Shown: positions 16,309-25,952, counted from the stretch's first letter. The stretch: 64,000 nucleotides of DNA from Nitrosopumilus oxyclinae (GCF_013407165.1 NZ_CP026994.1:62001-126000), one strand, 5' to 3'. The notes: generated by a model not told the origin, from the sequence alone. Made by a program: numbers and translations.

Positions 16309-19167
16309 TTGTATAGCGCCTCTACTGATAAACAAGCTCCGCCTCCTGATGCTGGAAAATACATCAGATTAGGCATTGTTGCAATTATTGGAATAGTCAT
16401 TTTCACAATGGTTGGAAATCAGGCAGTTATTCTATCAATGAATTTTACAGAATTTGGAGATCAATTTACCAAACCTCTCTACTATACACTTGTTTCAACA
16501 ATAATTCTTTCTGCCATTGCTCTTATTCGAGTTAACATTGTAGGAAGATCATCAATTTTCTGGTATGCAATTAGCACAGGAATAGGATTTTTAGGAAGTG
16601 GGGGACAGCAGCCAATTACAAATACTCTAAAAAGTTTTAGAGATTACAAATTATCATCAGTACAATTTGTAATTTGGCAAATTACAAAGATCTTGCTTTT
16701 CGGAGCTTTCTTTGCAAATATTATGTTTGGATTTGCAGCAATGTCATTTATTGATGGAAATACTTTGGGAATTGAAAATTTACCTTCCTTGTTTACTTTA
16801 CCTTTTGTAACTCCTGATAATAATCCAAACTATGCTGCAGAAAATGTCGTTCCGATGATTCCAGCTTTAGTAATATTAATTCCACCCTTACTTGCAGCTA
16901 TTGGACTTCGTTTATTTTTGTATGTTGGAATTCATAGAATAATTAATGTAGTTACATCTTATCTCCAAGATTCAAATGAAGGAAAACCACGATATTTAAA
17001 TTATGTTTCAACTATTGAGGGAATAATAGGTATTGGAATAATTTGGGCAGGAATTAATCTATTCTTCACAGATCAAATTGATTACAATACAAGATATGTA
17101 ATTGGAGGTACTCTTGTCATAGGTTTTGCATTAATTGCGTTTTCCCTAGTTGATAGAATTCGAGCACGTGTACTAACTCATATGTTTAAACGAGATGTAT
17201 ACATTAGATTTTTAACAATTCTTGCAATTGCAATTATTGTAGCTGGTGTTGTTTCAGTAAATAATAGTATTGCAGATGCAAAGAAAATTGAATTTTTAGG
17301 ACCATACACTGCTCAGCAGATAGGAGTAAATCGTTATCTAGGAGAATTAAATGATGTTCAAGAAAATATTCATGACGTTCAACTGACATCTGTTTCTGCA
17401 AATAATATCAAAAATTATGTAAAACAAAATAGTGATGTTCTTGATGTTATTCGAGTTTGGGATTGGGAAGCAGCATTTGCCAAATTAAAACCTGAGATAG
17501 GTCTTATCCCATATGTAGACTTTGAAGATAATGATATTCTTCGCTTTAACAATACATTATACTGGACTGCTTCAATGAAGCCAATTTTACCTACTTCTGT
17601 TAGTCTTGAAAATCGATGGTATAATGAACATCTTGTTTATACTCATGTTCCAAATGGATTCCTTACGTTAGAGGCTACTGATGGACAAATTATTGACAGT
17701 GGTAAATTTTTCAAACAAAGAGAAATTTACTATGGAGAAGGAGGATTATTTGAGCAAACCTGGTCTGGTTATCCTAACTCAAGAGATGCCCAAAATAGTG
17801 CAGAACTTGGAGGCGTTTCATATTCTGGTTTAGGTGGATTGGATGTTTCACCTCCATTGAGTTGGATTTTTGAGCCAAACTTTTTGTTATCATTTCCAGG
17901 CGAATCAGTTCACATTATGAGATACAAAGATGTCCATGACAGAATGGAAGTATTGTATCCTTATTTCTTGTATGATTTATTTGGAAAAGAATTAGATTCA
18001 CTTCCTGTAACTGATGGAAAAAATTCCTATTGGCTAATCCCATTAATTATTGGATTTGATACAGGTGATGTTCCTTGGTCTGTAGGGAACCCATACTTGC
18101 GTCTAGTAGGATATGCACTTGTCGATTCTTACAATGGTGATATTCAATTATTAAAAACTGGAGATGATTTTTTTACTGACATGTTTGCAAGCCAATATGA
18201 TGAGCAATTCCAACCAATGCCTTCATGGTTAGAAGAACAAATTAGATACCCTGTAGAATTATTTAATTGGAAAACTGAAATGTACAATATTTACCATGTA
18301 ACTAACGTTGAGACATTTATTCAAGCAAATGAATTCTATGAAATTCCTCGAGGCCTTGATACCTATTATGTTGAAGCGAAACCTCCTGGATTTACTCAAA
18401 CAGAATTCTTAGGATTGCTTTCATTGGAATTAAGAGGTTCTCAAGGTAGAAACCTTGCAGGATACATGGTAGTTGAAAATGATCTTGAAAGATTAGGTGA
18501 TATGCAATTCTATGAAGTTCCATTAAATTCTAGTACTAAACTAATTGGACCTACAGCCGTTAGAGAAGCACTTGATAGAGATCCTGAATTTGCCCAACTG
18601 AAGACTTTGTTACGAAATCCAAGAGTTGGTGATAATATTTTATATCGTGTAGGTGATCATGATGTTTACTTTATTCCTGTTTATACTGCAGGTGCAGGTG
18701 GAGTAGTTGCCCAATTAGGAACTATTGCAGCAGTAGGTGCTGCATTCAACGGAGAATATTTTGTTGGATTAGGTGAAACGCAAGAAAAAGCATTTGAAGC
18801 ATACTTGAAGAAAGTTTCTGGTGTAGCTTCAACTACAACTACTGCTGATGATAATTATGTTGAATTAGTTAGAAGTGATAGAATTGACATTATAAAGAAG
18901 TTATTTGAAACAAATGGTATTTCTGTTTCAGAACCAACATCAATTCAAATTCCATTATCATTTAATGAAGGAGAATTGTTCTTCTTTACTGAAAGTGATC
19001 GTGAAGATGCTGAAAAATTCCTATTAGAATTCATTGATGACTTTGTAAAACCACGTAGTGATAGAGTCTTCATGTGGCAAGAGGATACTAACCTCAATAT
19101 TGGAACTGTATTTGTAAAGGATGGACTTCCAGAGATTCATTATGTCTCAATTGAGGTTGGCAACTAA
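16309..19167 (+). CDS. UPF0182 family large membrane protein
   Basis: The 952-residue protein begins at a TTG codon. About seven hydrophobic segments occupy the first 320 residues (for example IRLGIVAIIGIVIFTMVG and IIGIGIIWAGINLFF). A long soluble, probably extracytoplasmic, portion follows. The length, the order of membrane and soluble parts, and segments such as NRYLGELNDVQENIHDV and LGGLDVSPPLSW match the UPF0182 (DUF1550-type) family of bacteria and archaea. Its biochemical role is not established. It ends directly against the next start codon, so it is cotranscribed with the amidotransferase gene. No signal peptide other than the first membrane segment is seen. Confidence 0.8.
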   Translation: MYSASTDKQAPPPDAGKYIRLGIVAIIGIVIFTMVGNQAVILSMNFTEFGDQFTKPLYYTLVSTIILSAIALIRVNIVGRSSIFWYAISTGIGFLGSGGQQPITNTLKSFRDYKLSSVQFVIWQITKILLFGAFFANIMFGFAAMSFIDGNTLGIENLPSLFTLPFVTPDNNPNYAAENVVPMIPALVILIPPLLAAIGLRLFLYVGIHRIINVVTSYLQDSNEGKPRYLNYVSTIEGIIGIGIIWAGINLFFTDQIDYNTRYVIGGTLVIGFALIAFSLVDRIRARVLTHMFKRDVYIRFLTILAIAIIVAGVVSVNNSIADAKKIEFLGPYTAQQIGVNRYLGELNDVQENIHDVQLTSVSANNIKNYVKQNSDVLDVIRVWDWEAAFAKLKPEIGLIPYVDFEDNDILRFNNTLYWTASMKPILPTSVSLENRWYNEHLVYTHVPNGFLTLEATDGQIIDSGKFFKQREIYYGEGGLFEQTWSGYPNSRDAQNSAELGGVSYSGLGGLDVSPPLSWIFEPNFLLSFPGESVHIMRYKDVHDRMEVLYPYFLYDLFGKELDSLPVTDGKNSYWLIPLIIGFDTGDVPWSVGNPYLRLVGYALVDSYNGDIQLLKTGDDFFTDMFASQYDEQFQPMPSWLEEQIRYPVELFNWKTEMYNIYHVTNVETFIQANEFYEIPRGLDTYYVEAKPPGFTQTEFLGLLSLELRGSQGRNLAGYMVVENDLERLGDMQFYEVPLNSSTKLIGPTAVREALDRDPEFAQLKTLLRNPRVGDNILYRVGDHDVYFIPVYTAGAGGVVAQLGTIAAVGAAFNGEYFVGLGETQEKAFEAYLKKVSGVASTTTTADDNYVELVRSDRIDIIKKLFETNGISVSEPTSIQIPLSFNEGELFFFTESDREDAEKFLLEFIDDFVKPRSDRVFMWQEDTNLNIGTVFVKDGLPEIHYVSIEVGN

Positions 19168-19710
19168 TTGCTTCTGGTTGTCGATAACGGTTCTATCTAT
19201 ACAAAACAGTTAACTGATTTTTTAACCCAAAAAAATATTTTATTTGAAAAACAATCTCCTCAAAGTTTAGGATTAGATTCACTTTTCAATTATGATTCTT
19301 TTATTCTTTCTGGACGAAAAAAAAATAAAAAAAAAATAAATGAAATTAATTCTAAAATTATCTCACATTGTATTAAAAATAATAATAAATTATTAGGAAT
19401 TTGTTATGGTGCAGAAATTTTAGCACTTACTTTAGGTGGTACAATTAGAAAAATTTCTACCCTTCAAAAAGGAATGGAATCAATTCAAATTATCAAAAAA
19501 AATTCTATTTGTAATAAAACTATTAATGTTTTTGAAAGTCATAGTTATGAGATTTCTAAATTGCCTACTTTTTTATTTTCAATTGCTAAATCAATGAATT
19601 GTAAGAATGAAATAATTCAATATGAGGAAAGACCAATTTTTGGAACTCAATTTCATCCAGAAATGAGTCCTGATGGTAATGATTTAATTGAAAAATTCTG
19701 TTCCCTTTGA
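19168..19710 (+). CDS. Class I glutamine amidotransferase, GuaA glutaminase-like
   Basis: The 180-residue single-domain protein begins at a TTG immediately after the preceding stop. The catalytic triad is visible: Cys in LLGICYGAEILALTLGG, then His and Glu in GTQFHPEMSPDG. The N-terminus LLVVDNGSIYTKQL and the overall length fit the free-standing glutaminase subunit of archaeal GMP synthase (GuaAA). The usual SGGP motif is replaced by SGRKKNKKK, and the second conserved segment reads ESHSYEIS. It may therefore serve another amidation reaction. No synthetase subunit gene lies nearby. Confidence 0.75.
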   Translation: MLLVVDNGSIYTKQLTDFLTQKNILFEKQSPQSLGLDSLFNYDSFILSGRKKNKKKINEINSKIISHCIKNNNKLLGICYGAEILALTLGGTIRKISTLQKGMESIQIIKKNSICNKTINVFESHSYEISKLPTFLFSIAKSMNCKNEIIQYEERPIFGTQFHPEMSPDGNDLIEKFCSL

Positions 19711-19744
19711 TTGATTTTAATAACTCTTAAAATTTCTTTGTTTA

Positions 19745-20707
19745 ATGGAAGAAGAAAACCATGAATTACTATTACCACTTGTAGATGATGAAAATATTTG
19801 TTTACCTTTACCAATTAATGTAGTATCAAAATATTGGAATATTGATTTACCTATGGCAGAAGCCATAGAGTCTGCAAAAAAATATTCTGGATTTGTTGGT
19901 AGTATTTTGATTGAGGGAATAGAAATGGCTGAAAGACATGGTTTAACATGTAAAATAATTCATTCATCACTTTCTGAATTAAAAAAAATTATTGATTTAG
20001 GAATTCCACCAATTGTAATTCTACCTGGAATCCCTGAAATAACTCAACACGCTTCTGTAATTACAGGATATGATAAACAAGAAAAAACAATTTTACATTA
20101 CATTCAGAAAGGTAATCAAGAAGGAGAACAACAAGAAGGTGCAATTCCTCAAGATATTTTTGAAAAAGAATGGTCTGAAGAAGGAAAATTATTGTTAATT
20201 TTAGCACCTTCTGACATAATTGCATCCATAAATCTAGAAAAAGACTCTAGTGACAAATCAAATAGATTATGCTTTATTTCTGAAAAACAAAATATTTTAA
20301 AAAATAACTCTGAAGCACTTGAATCATTAAAACAATCTTTAGAACTTGATCCAAATAATTCTACTGCACTTAATCTATTTGCTGCAATCCTTAACGCTCA
20401 AAATTCCCCAGAATGTATAAAATATTATGAGAAATGTTTACAAATCAACAAGAACTCATATTTGACCTATAATGGTATGGGAAATTTTTATCTTAAGACC
20501 GGTCAATTCGATAAAGCAGAAAATTCCTACAGTAAGGCAATCAAAATTAATCCAAAACGCTCTGCAAAAATATACAAAAACCGTGCTTATCTTTTGGAAA
20601 AACAAAATAAAAATTCTGAGGCAAAAAATGATCTCAAAAATTATTTGAAATTTAATCCTAAAGCTTCTGATAGAGGGATGATAGAACAAACAATTAGAGA
20701 ATTATAA
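19745..20707 (+). CDS. Peptidase C39-like domain protein with TPR repeats
   Basis: The 320-residue protein has two parts. Residues 1-165 resemble papain-like C39 domains: a Cys in ENICLPLPINVVSKYW aligns with the usual CGPAAL...YW segment, and a His in QHASVITGYD aligns with the catalytic His. The acidic third residue is not obvious (ILHYIQKG). Residues about 180-320 are tetratricopeptide repeats (ALESLKQSLELDPNNSTAL, TYNGMGNFYLKTGQFDKAE, AYLLEKQNKNSEAKNDL). No signal peptide is seen, so it probably acts in the cytoplasm, as a peptidase or as a catalytically weak binding protein. It follows the amidotransferase by 34 bp. Confidence 0.7.
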   Translation: MEEENHELLLPLVDDENICLPLPINVVSKYWNIDLPMAEAIESAKKYSGFVGSILIEGIEMAERHGLTCKIIHSSLSELKKIIDLGIPPIVILPGIPEITQHASVITGYDKQEKTILHYIQKGNQEGEQQEGAIPQDIFEKEWSEEGKLLLILAPSDIIASINLEKDSSDKSNRLCFISEKQNILKNNSEALESLKQSLELDPNNSTALNLFAAILNAQNSPECIKYYEKCLQINKNSYLTYNGMGNFYLKTGQFDKAENSYSKAIKINPKRSAKIYKNRAYLLEKQNKNSEAKNDLKNYLKFNPKASDRGMIEQTIREL

Positions 20708-20781
20708 TGCGGAGTGCGGGATTTGAACCCGCGGCCTTCAGCTTGGGAAGCTGACGTCATACCAGACTAAACTAACTCCGC
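20708..20781 (-). tRNA. tRNA-Gly (anticodon CCC)
   Basis: The reverse strand folds as a cloverleaf. The acceptor GCGGAGU pairs with ACUCCGC and the discriminator is A. The anticodon stem UCAGC/GCUGA encloses the loop UUCCCAA, giving anticodon CCC. The T arm is GCGGG-UUCAAAU-CCCGC. No intron is present and CCA is not encoded. Confidence 0.95.
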
Positions 20782-20833
20782 CTAGAATTGTATCATCAAT
20801 TATGATTAAATATCTTAATTACTATCTCAAAAT

Positions 20834-21007
20834 ATGGATGCAAGATGCCCAGAATGTGAAAAAGTTGCAATATTAGATGATGATGTAACTATTGTAAAAT
20901 GTCCTCATTGTAATTTTGAAGCAGATTATGATACATATCTTGAAATTATGAAAGATCAGGCTATCAACATGTCAGCTGATTACATTCCAGATAGACCTGG
21001 AATTTAA
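20834..21007 (+). CDS. Small zinc-ribbon protein, 57 aa
   Basis: The protein begins MDARCPECEKVAILDDD and has a second knuckle, VKCPHCNFEAD. The two CxxC pairs are about 20 residues apart and form a probable zinc ribbon, followed by a short helical tail (YLEIMKDQA). A TATA-like 'gattaaatatc' at 20804-20814 sits about 25 bases before the ATG. The stop abuts the stop of the opposing gene at 21008. Function is unknown; it could bind nucleic acid or a protein partner. Confidence 0.75.
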   Translation: MDARCPECEKVAILDDDVTIVKCPHCNFEADYDTYLEIMKDQAINMSADYIPDRPGI

Positions 21008-21130
21008 TTACCAATAATTTCCTTTGTCAGAACAATCTAAATGAGCTCCACAATTTGGGCAAAACATATGACATGCTTGCATGTCTACCATTTTATTATC
21101 ACATCTAGGACATTTGATCTCTTCTGTCAT
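21008..21130 (-). CDS. Tiny zinc-ribbon protein, 40 aa
   Basis: It translates as MTEEIKCPRCDNKMVDM followed by CHMFCPNCGAHLDC. The CPRC and CPNC pairs should form a zinc ribbon. An in-frame ATG nine bases further upstream (21139) is an alternative start. A TATA-like 'tttttaaatcaag' on the reverse strand lies upstream. The gene ends base to base against the plus-strand zinc-ribbon gene (TAA|TTA). The compact Cys pattern supports a real gene, but no function can be assigned. Confidence 0.65.
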   Translation of the reverse strand: MTEEIKCPRCDNKMVDMQACHMFCPNCGAHLDCSDKGNYW

Positions 21131-21204
21131 GCCTATCATTACAAATCTTGATTTAAAAATAATGTCCAAAGGTTAATTAGTCGTTCAACTTTTTTTTGGA
21201 ATAA

Positions 21205-21606
21205 TTGGCAAACTTCAAACTTACGATCTCAGATATTAAAGGAAAATCAATTTCAAAAGAACTCAAAGATAGTGATGCTAATCCTTTGTTAGGGTTAGAG
21301 TTAGGAAATGAAACTGATGCTTCTATTGTAGGATTAACTGGAAAATTAAAACTCACTGGAGGTAGTGACAAATCTGGAGTTCCAATGAGAAATGATATTC
21401 ATGGTGCAGCAAGAAAAAGAGTTTTACTTTCTAAAGGTGTCGGTTTACAAGATGCAGAATATGGACAACGAAAAAGAAAACTAATGAGAGGCAATTCAGT
21501 ATCAGAAGAAATCTATCAAGTAAATTGTAAGTTTGATGGAGAATTACCAGTTGAAGCTCCTGTTGAAGAAGCAGCAGAAGAAAAAACTAAAGATAAAAAA
21601 GAATAA
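21205..21606 (+). CDS. rps6e: Ribosomal protein S6e
   Basis: This is a small-subunit ribosomal protein of archaea and eukaryotes. The 133 residues start at a TTG, and MANFKLTISDIKGKS matches the family N-terminus. The diagnostic core GGSDKSGVPMRNDIHG is followed by the basic segment GQRKRKLMRGNSVSEEIYQVN. An acidic, Ala/Glu-rich tail ends the protein. It lies 31 bp upstream of the aIF2 gamma gene, the common archaeal order of S6e before IF2 gamma. Confidence 0.96.
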   Translation: MANFKLTISDIKGKSISKELKDSDANPLLGLELGNETDASIVGLTGKLKLTGGSDKSGVPMRNDIHGAARKRVLLSKGVGLQDAEYGQRKRKLMRGNSVSEEIYQVNCKFDGELPVEAPVEEAAEEKTKDKKE

Positions 21607-21637
21607 CTTAACATATACCGCTACTACTTTTTGACTC

Positions 21638-22900
21638 ATGCATTGGAGAGAAACTCTTCCTGATTGGTACATCAAAAAATATGGTTATCAGCCATGTGTT
21701 AACATTGGTACTGCAGGTCATGTAGATCATGGAAAAACTACTCTGATTCAAGCTTTAACTGGTTCATGGACTAGTGTTCATAGTCAAGAACTAAAACGTG
21801 GAATTACAATTCGTGTTGGTTATTCTGATGCAGCATTTTACAAATGTAAAAAATGTGAAGATCCTCTGGGATATTCTACGACTCCAAAATGTAATAATTG
21901 TGGAAAAGAAAGTGAATTATCTAGAGTTGTAAGTTTTGTAGATAGTCCTGGACACGAAAGTTTGATGGCAAATATGCTTTCAGGTTCGGCATTAATGGAT
22001 GGAGCATTACTTTTAGTTGCTGCAAATGAAAAAGTACCAAAACCACAAACTAAAGAACATCTCTTAGCACTACAAACCCTTGGAATCCAACAAATAGTTG
22101 TACTTCAAAATAAAGTTGATTTACTTTCGTACCAAGAGGCCCTTGATAATTATAAAGAAATTACAAATTTTGTTAAAGGAAGTTATGCTGCAAAAGCTCC
22201 AGTGATTCCAATTTCTGCACAATCTGGATTAAACATTGATGCATTAATTGGAGCTATTGAATCAACAATCAAAACACCCGATAGAGATGAAAAAGCAGAT
22301 ACAGTAATGCATGTTTTACGTTCTTTTGATGTTAATAAACCTGGAATAAAATTAAAAGATATCAAAGGTGGTGTAATTGGTGGAAGTTTAACTCAAGGAG
22401 TTTTCAATATTGGTGATGAAATTGAAATTAAACCAGGAATTATGAATGAAAAGAAAAAGACATACGAACCATTACTTACTGAAATTACATCCTTAGGAAC
22501 TGCTGCTGGTATTGTTGAATCAGTAAAGCCTGGTGGCTTAGTTGCTATAGGAACAAAATTGGATCCTTCAATGACTAGAAGTGATTCTTTTATTGGTTCA
22601 GTTATTGGCAAACCTGGAACACTTCCTGATAATTCAACTTTGTTAAAATTAGATGTTAACTTGTTTGATTCTGCAGTTGGTGCTACAGAAGACATTAAGG
22701 TACAACCAATTTCATCAGGAGAACTTCTTCGACTTAACATTGGTACTGCACCAGTTTTAGGCACAGTAAAAAAAATAAAATCAAAGAGTGTTGAGATTGA
22801 ACTTAGAAGGCCTGCCTGTATATTTGAAGGTGGTAATGTAGCAATTAGCAGAAGAATTTCTGAAAGATGGCGACTTATTGGTGCAGGAATAGTTGGTTGA
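21638..22900 (+). CDS. eif2g: Translation initiation factor aIF2 gamma
   Basis: This is the GTPase subunit of aIF2, which brings initiator Met-tRNA to the ribosome. The 420 residues carry the P-loop GHVDHGKT, the DSPGHE G3 motif and NKVDLL as G4. A zinc knuckle (CKKC then CNNC, about residues 70-88) is specific to the gamma subunit, and beta-barrel domains II and III follow. The partner alpha subunit is encoded at 26106-26903. Its end overlaps the PIN gene start by eight bases, so the two are cotranscribed. Confidence 0.97.
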   Translation: MHWRETLPDWYIKKYGYQPCVNIGTAGHVDHGKTTLIQALTGSWTSVHSQELKRGITIRVGYSDAAFYKCKKCEDPLGYSTTPKCNNCGKESELSRVVSFVDSPGHESLMANMLSGSALMDGALLLVAANEKVPKPQTKEHLLALQTLGIQQIVVLQNKVDLLSYQEALDNYKEITNFVKGSYAAKAPVIPISAQSGLNIDALIGAIESTIKTPDRDEKADTVMHVLRSFDVNKPGIKLKDIKGGVIGGSLTQGVFNIGDEIEIKPGIMNEKKKTYEPLLTEITSLGTAAGIVESVKPGGLVAIGTKLDPSMTRSDSFIGSVIGKPGTLPDNSTLLKLDVNLFDSAVGATEDIKVQPISSGELLRLNIGTAPVLGTVKKIKSKSVEIELRRPACIFEGGNVAISRRISERWRLIGAGIVG

Positions 22901-23261
22901 AGTAATCTGTGACACAAGTTTTTTAATTCATCTAGCCACAAACAGAATCAAAAATTTAGATAATCTTGACGTTGAGATTGGTCAGATTAGTTTTGTTGTA
23001 CCACAAGTAGTAAAAAATGAATTATTTGAATTAGAAAAAAATCCTGAAAAAAAACAAGACGCACAATCAACTCTGAATTATATTAAAAATTTAAAAATAA
23101 TTCCGATACTTGGTTCATTTGCAGACAAGGAATTACTTGATTATGTTTTAAAAAATAGAGTAATTGTAGCTACAATGGATAAAGAACTAAAAAAACAGAT
23201 TAAAAATAATGGAAGTTCAATTATGTCTTTTTCAAATAACAAAATCGTTTTAGAATCTTAG
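22893..23261 (+). CDS. PIN-domain protein (Fcf1/UPF0129-like)
   Basis: The 122 residues are read from a TTG that overlaps the end of aIF2 gamma. PIN nuclease acidic residues are visible: Asp in VICDTSFLIHL (residue 7), Glu in VKNELFELE and Asp in VATMDKELKK. Free-standing archaeal PIN proteins next to aIF2 gamma are usually related to the Fcf1/Utp24 rRNA-processing family, so a role in rRNA maturation is likely. It is not paired with an antitoxin gene, which argues against a VapC toxin. Confidence 0.8.
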   Translation: MVEVICDTSFLIHLATNRIKNLDNLDVEIGQISFVVPQVVKNELFELEKNPEKKQDAQSTLNYIKNLKIIPILGSFADKELLDYVLKNRVIVATMDKELKKQIKNNGSSIMSFSNNKIVLES

Positions 23262-23296
23262 AAATATTTAAGATTGAGTAATTATCAATAATTTCA

Positions 23297-23749
23297 ATGA
23301 CTTTGAGTTTTGAGAGTGAAGCATTTGAAAATGGTGGAGTCATCCCAAAAAAATATGGCTATAAACATGGAAACATTAGTCCTCCTCTAAAAATTAATAA
23401 AATTCCTGAAAACACAAAATCTCTTGCTTTGATAATGGATGATCCTGATGCAATGGGAGCTGTCGGTAAAGTTTGGGTGCATTGGGTTGTATGGAATATA
23501 GATCCTAAAAATTGTGAGTTTAAAGAAAATTCTATACCGGAATATTGTAGTGAAGGAGAAACTGACTTTGGTGAAATTGGTTATGGGGGTCCAGCTCCTC
23601 CAGATAAAGAACATACGTATATTTTCAAATTATATGCTTTAGATAAAAAATTAGATAATATCAAAGGCTCAACTAAACAAGAAATTGAATTATCTATGAA
23701 AAATCATATTATTGAAGAAACTATACTTCAGGGAATATTTGCACCTTAA
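23297..23749 (+). CDS. PEBP family protein (YbhB/YbcL type)
   Basis: The 150 residues match the phosphatidylethanolamine-binding protein fold. MDDPDA (about residue 47), VWVHWVVWNI and GYGGPAPP form the anion-binding pocket, and HTYIFKLYALD follows. Prokaryotic members are small cytosolic proteins of uncertain ligand. A TATA-like 'aaatatttaag' lies about 30 bases before the ATG, so it may have its own promoter. Confidence 0.9.
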   Translation: MTLSFESEAFENGGVIPKKYGYKHGNISPPLKINKIPENTKSLALIMDDPDAMGAVGKVWVHWVVWNIDPKNCEFKENSIPEYCSEGETDFGEIGYGGPAPPDKEHTYIFKLYALDKKLDNIKGSTKQEIELSMKNHIIEETILQGIFAP

Positions 23750-23813
23750 TTTAAAATAATTTTAATATTTTTTATACAAAGAGTAATAAACAAAGTTTTT
23801 TCAAAAACATTAC

Positions 23814-25952
23814 TTGCAAACAAATACAAAACTTGTTTCTATAGGTAATTTTAATTTAAAATTAAATCATCTTTTAATTATTGGAGTTTTATCTTTAGCA
23901 TTCACCATATCTTTACTTCTTCGTGCTCAACCTGCCGATTATGGATTTGAACTAAATGAATTTGATCCTTTTTTTAATTATCGCGCGACTCAATATATTG
24001 TTGATAATGGAATACCATCATATTTTGAATGGAATGATGATCGTAGTTGGTATCCTCTAGGTAGAGATGTTTCATCAACTTCTCAAGTAACTCTTCATCT
24101 AACTGCTGCAATTACATATTGGATTTTTGGAGGTGGGAGTGATCTATATGATTTCACAATTGTATTTCCTGCAATTTTTGGTTCACTATCTGCGATAGTT
24201 ATTTTTGCATTGGTTAGAGTAATAGGCGGTACTACTGCTGGTTTATTTTCTGCCCTTTTATTTTCGGTCTCATTACCAATTTTAATTCGGAGTCCAATAG
24301 GATGGTTCAAATCTGAACCTTTAGGGTTATTTTTTGCTCTTTTAGCAGTGTATTTACTTTTAAGTGGAATATCTTCTCAAAATAAAAAAATAACTATTTC
24401 TAAACTTGTAGGAGCTGGAATTTTTACAGCATTTTCTATTTCAGCATGGGGCGGAAACCAATTTTTTATTATGCCTTTAGCCTTTTTCTTTATTGTTTTA
24501 CCTTTTTTGAGGACGGATCACAAATTCATTATTTGGTCTATTCCTGTTTATACAATTAGTACTATTATTACTTCATTAGCATTTGAACGTGTCAGTTCTA
24601 GTTTTATTTTTGGTATGGGTGGAATTTTATTAATATTCTCTACTTTATTTTTAGTATCTTGTATTTTAATTCAAAATAAAAGCACTAAAAATAAAACAAG
24701 AAATGGGTTAATATTTTTATTAGCATTTTTAATTATTGTTCCTTTAGTTTTAGTGATAAATTCTGAATCTCAATTTTTACCTTCAGCCAGTCATAGATAT
24801 CTTAATGCACTGAATCCATTTTTAACAACAACAGATCCATTAGTAGATTCTGTATCAGAACATGCTACCACAACTTTATCTCAATCATTCTTGTTTCATT
24901 CAGTACTTATGATTTTTTCAGGGTTAGGAATTTGGTTAATTATTAAAAATATTCAAAATTCAAAGTCTAACTTTATTAAAAATGATATGTTGTCATTTGC
25001 TTTAATTTTAGGAATTATTGGAGTATACACAAGTTCAACATTTGTTAGATTAGAAGTTTTTGCATCCGTTTCTATAATTATTTTAGCATCATTAGGTTTA
25101 ACTGTATTAACAAAAGAATTCTTCAAAGTTGGATTTGATTCAAGAAAATCTATTGGTAATTTAATGAAATTACCTTATGTTGTCGGAATTATTTTTCTTC
25201 TTACCGTACCAATGGTTTATCCAGTTGGTTCAGAAATATCGCGAATGATCGATATACCTCCTACAATTTTGAATGGTGGAACTGCTTATACTATATCAAC
25301 AAATGATTGGCTAGATACTCTAGATTGGATAAAAAATAATACTCCTAAAGACGCTGTTGTAGCAGCCTGGTGGGATTATGGGTACTGGATTTCAACTATG
25401 GGTGAAAGAGCTACTTTAGCAGATAATTCAACAATTAGTACAGAGATTATTCAAAATATAGCAAAAATGTTATTGAATAATCCTAATTCATCATGGCATT
25501 CTTTAAATGAAATGCAAACAGATTATGTACTTGTTTTTGTTGCTGGTGAAAAATTAAATTTGGATTCTCCTCAATCATTTTATAGATTAGGCGGTGGAGG
25601 TGATGAATCAAAGAAACAATGGTTCATGAGAATTGCAGGATTAGATGAATCAAAATATCTGCATGCTGATGGATCAAGTGGTACTGATTATTTCTGGAAT
25701 GAAACTTTACTAGGTAAAATGTTCCCATTTACTTTATTAGGATATGTAAATCCTAATAATTTGAATCAACAATCTGAAACATATGTAAATGGTATGATAC
25801 CAATTTATGAAAAAAACATAAAATACACTTCTGATGGAAATGGACCTCTAAAATTAGTTTATACATCACCCAGTTATGTTGAAGAAAAAGTTGGACCTAT
25901 GATTGGTGTTTTTATTTATGAAGTAAACAAAAATTACCAGCCTGTATCTTAA
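23814..25952 (+). CDS. aglB: Oligosaccharyltransferase AglB (STT3 family)
   Basis: This membrane enzyme transfers a lipid-linked glycan to Asn in secreted and surface proteins. The 712 residues begin at a TTG. About a dozen membrane segments fill the first 480 residues. The first external loop has the acidic motif ELNEFDPFFNYR, and the catalytic-domain motif WWDYG is at residues 519-523. The soluble C-terminal domain follows. The giant repeat protein in this window contains NxS/T sequons (NRT, NIS) in almost every unit, so it is a plausible substrate, though that is inference. The stop shares four bases (TTAA) with that of nop10. Confidence 0.95.
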   Translation: MQTNTKLVSIGNFNLKLNHLLIIGVLSLAFTISLLLRAQPADYGFELNEFDPFFNYRATQYIVDNGIPSYFEWNDDRSWYPLGRDVSSTSQVTLHLTAAITYWIFGGGSDLYDFTIVFPAIFGSLSAIVIFALVRVIGGTTAGLFSALLFSVSLPILIRSPIGWFKSEPLGLFFALLAVYLLLSGISSQNKKITISKLVGAGIFTAFSISAWGGNQFFIMPLAFFFIVLPFLRTDHKFIIWSIPVYTISTIITSLAFERVSSSFIFGMGGILLIFSTLFLVSCILIQNKSTKNKTRNGLIFLLAFLIIVPLVLVINSESQFLPSASHRYLNALNPFLTTTDPLVDSVSEHATTTLSQSFLFHSVLMIFSGLGIWLIIKNIQNSKSNFIKNDMLSFALILGIIGVYTSSTFVRLEVFASVSIIILASLGLTVLTKEFFKVGFDSRKSIGNLMKLPYVVGIIFLLTVPMVYPVGSEISRMIDIPPTILNGGTAYTISTNDWLDTLDWIKNNTPKDAVVAAWWDYGYWISTMGERATLADNSTISTEIIQNIAKMLLNNPNSSWHSLNEMQTDYVLVFVAGEKLNLDSPQSFYRLGGGGDESKKQWFMRIAGLDESKYLHADGSSGTDYFWNETLLGKMFPFTLLGYVNPNNLNQQSETYVNGMIPIYEKNIKYTSDGNGPLKLVYTSPSYVEEKVGPMIGVFIYEVNKNYQPVS

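Noticed and set aside
22893-23261. VapC-type toxin
   Set aside because: The PIN protein has no antitoxin partner and sits in a translation-factor operon.
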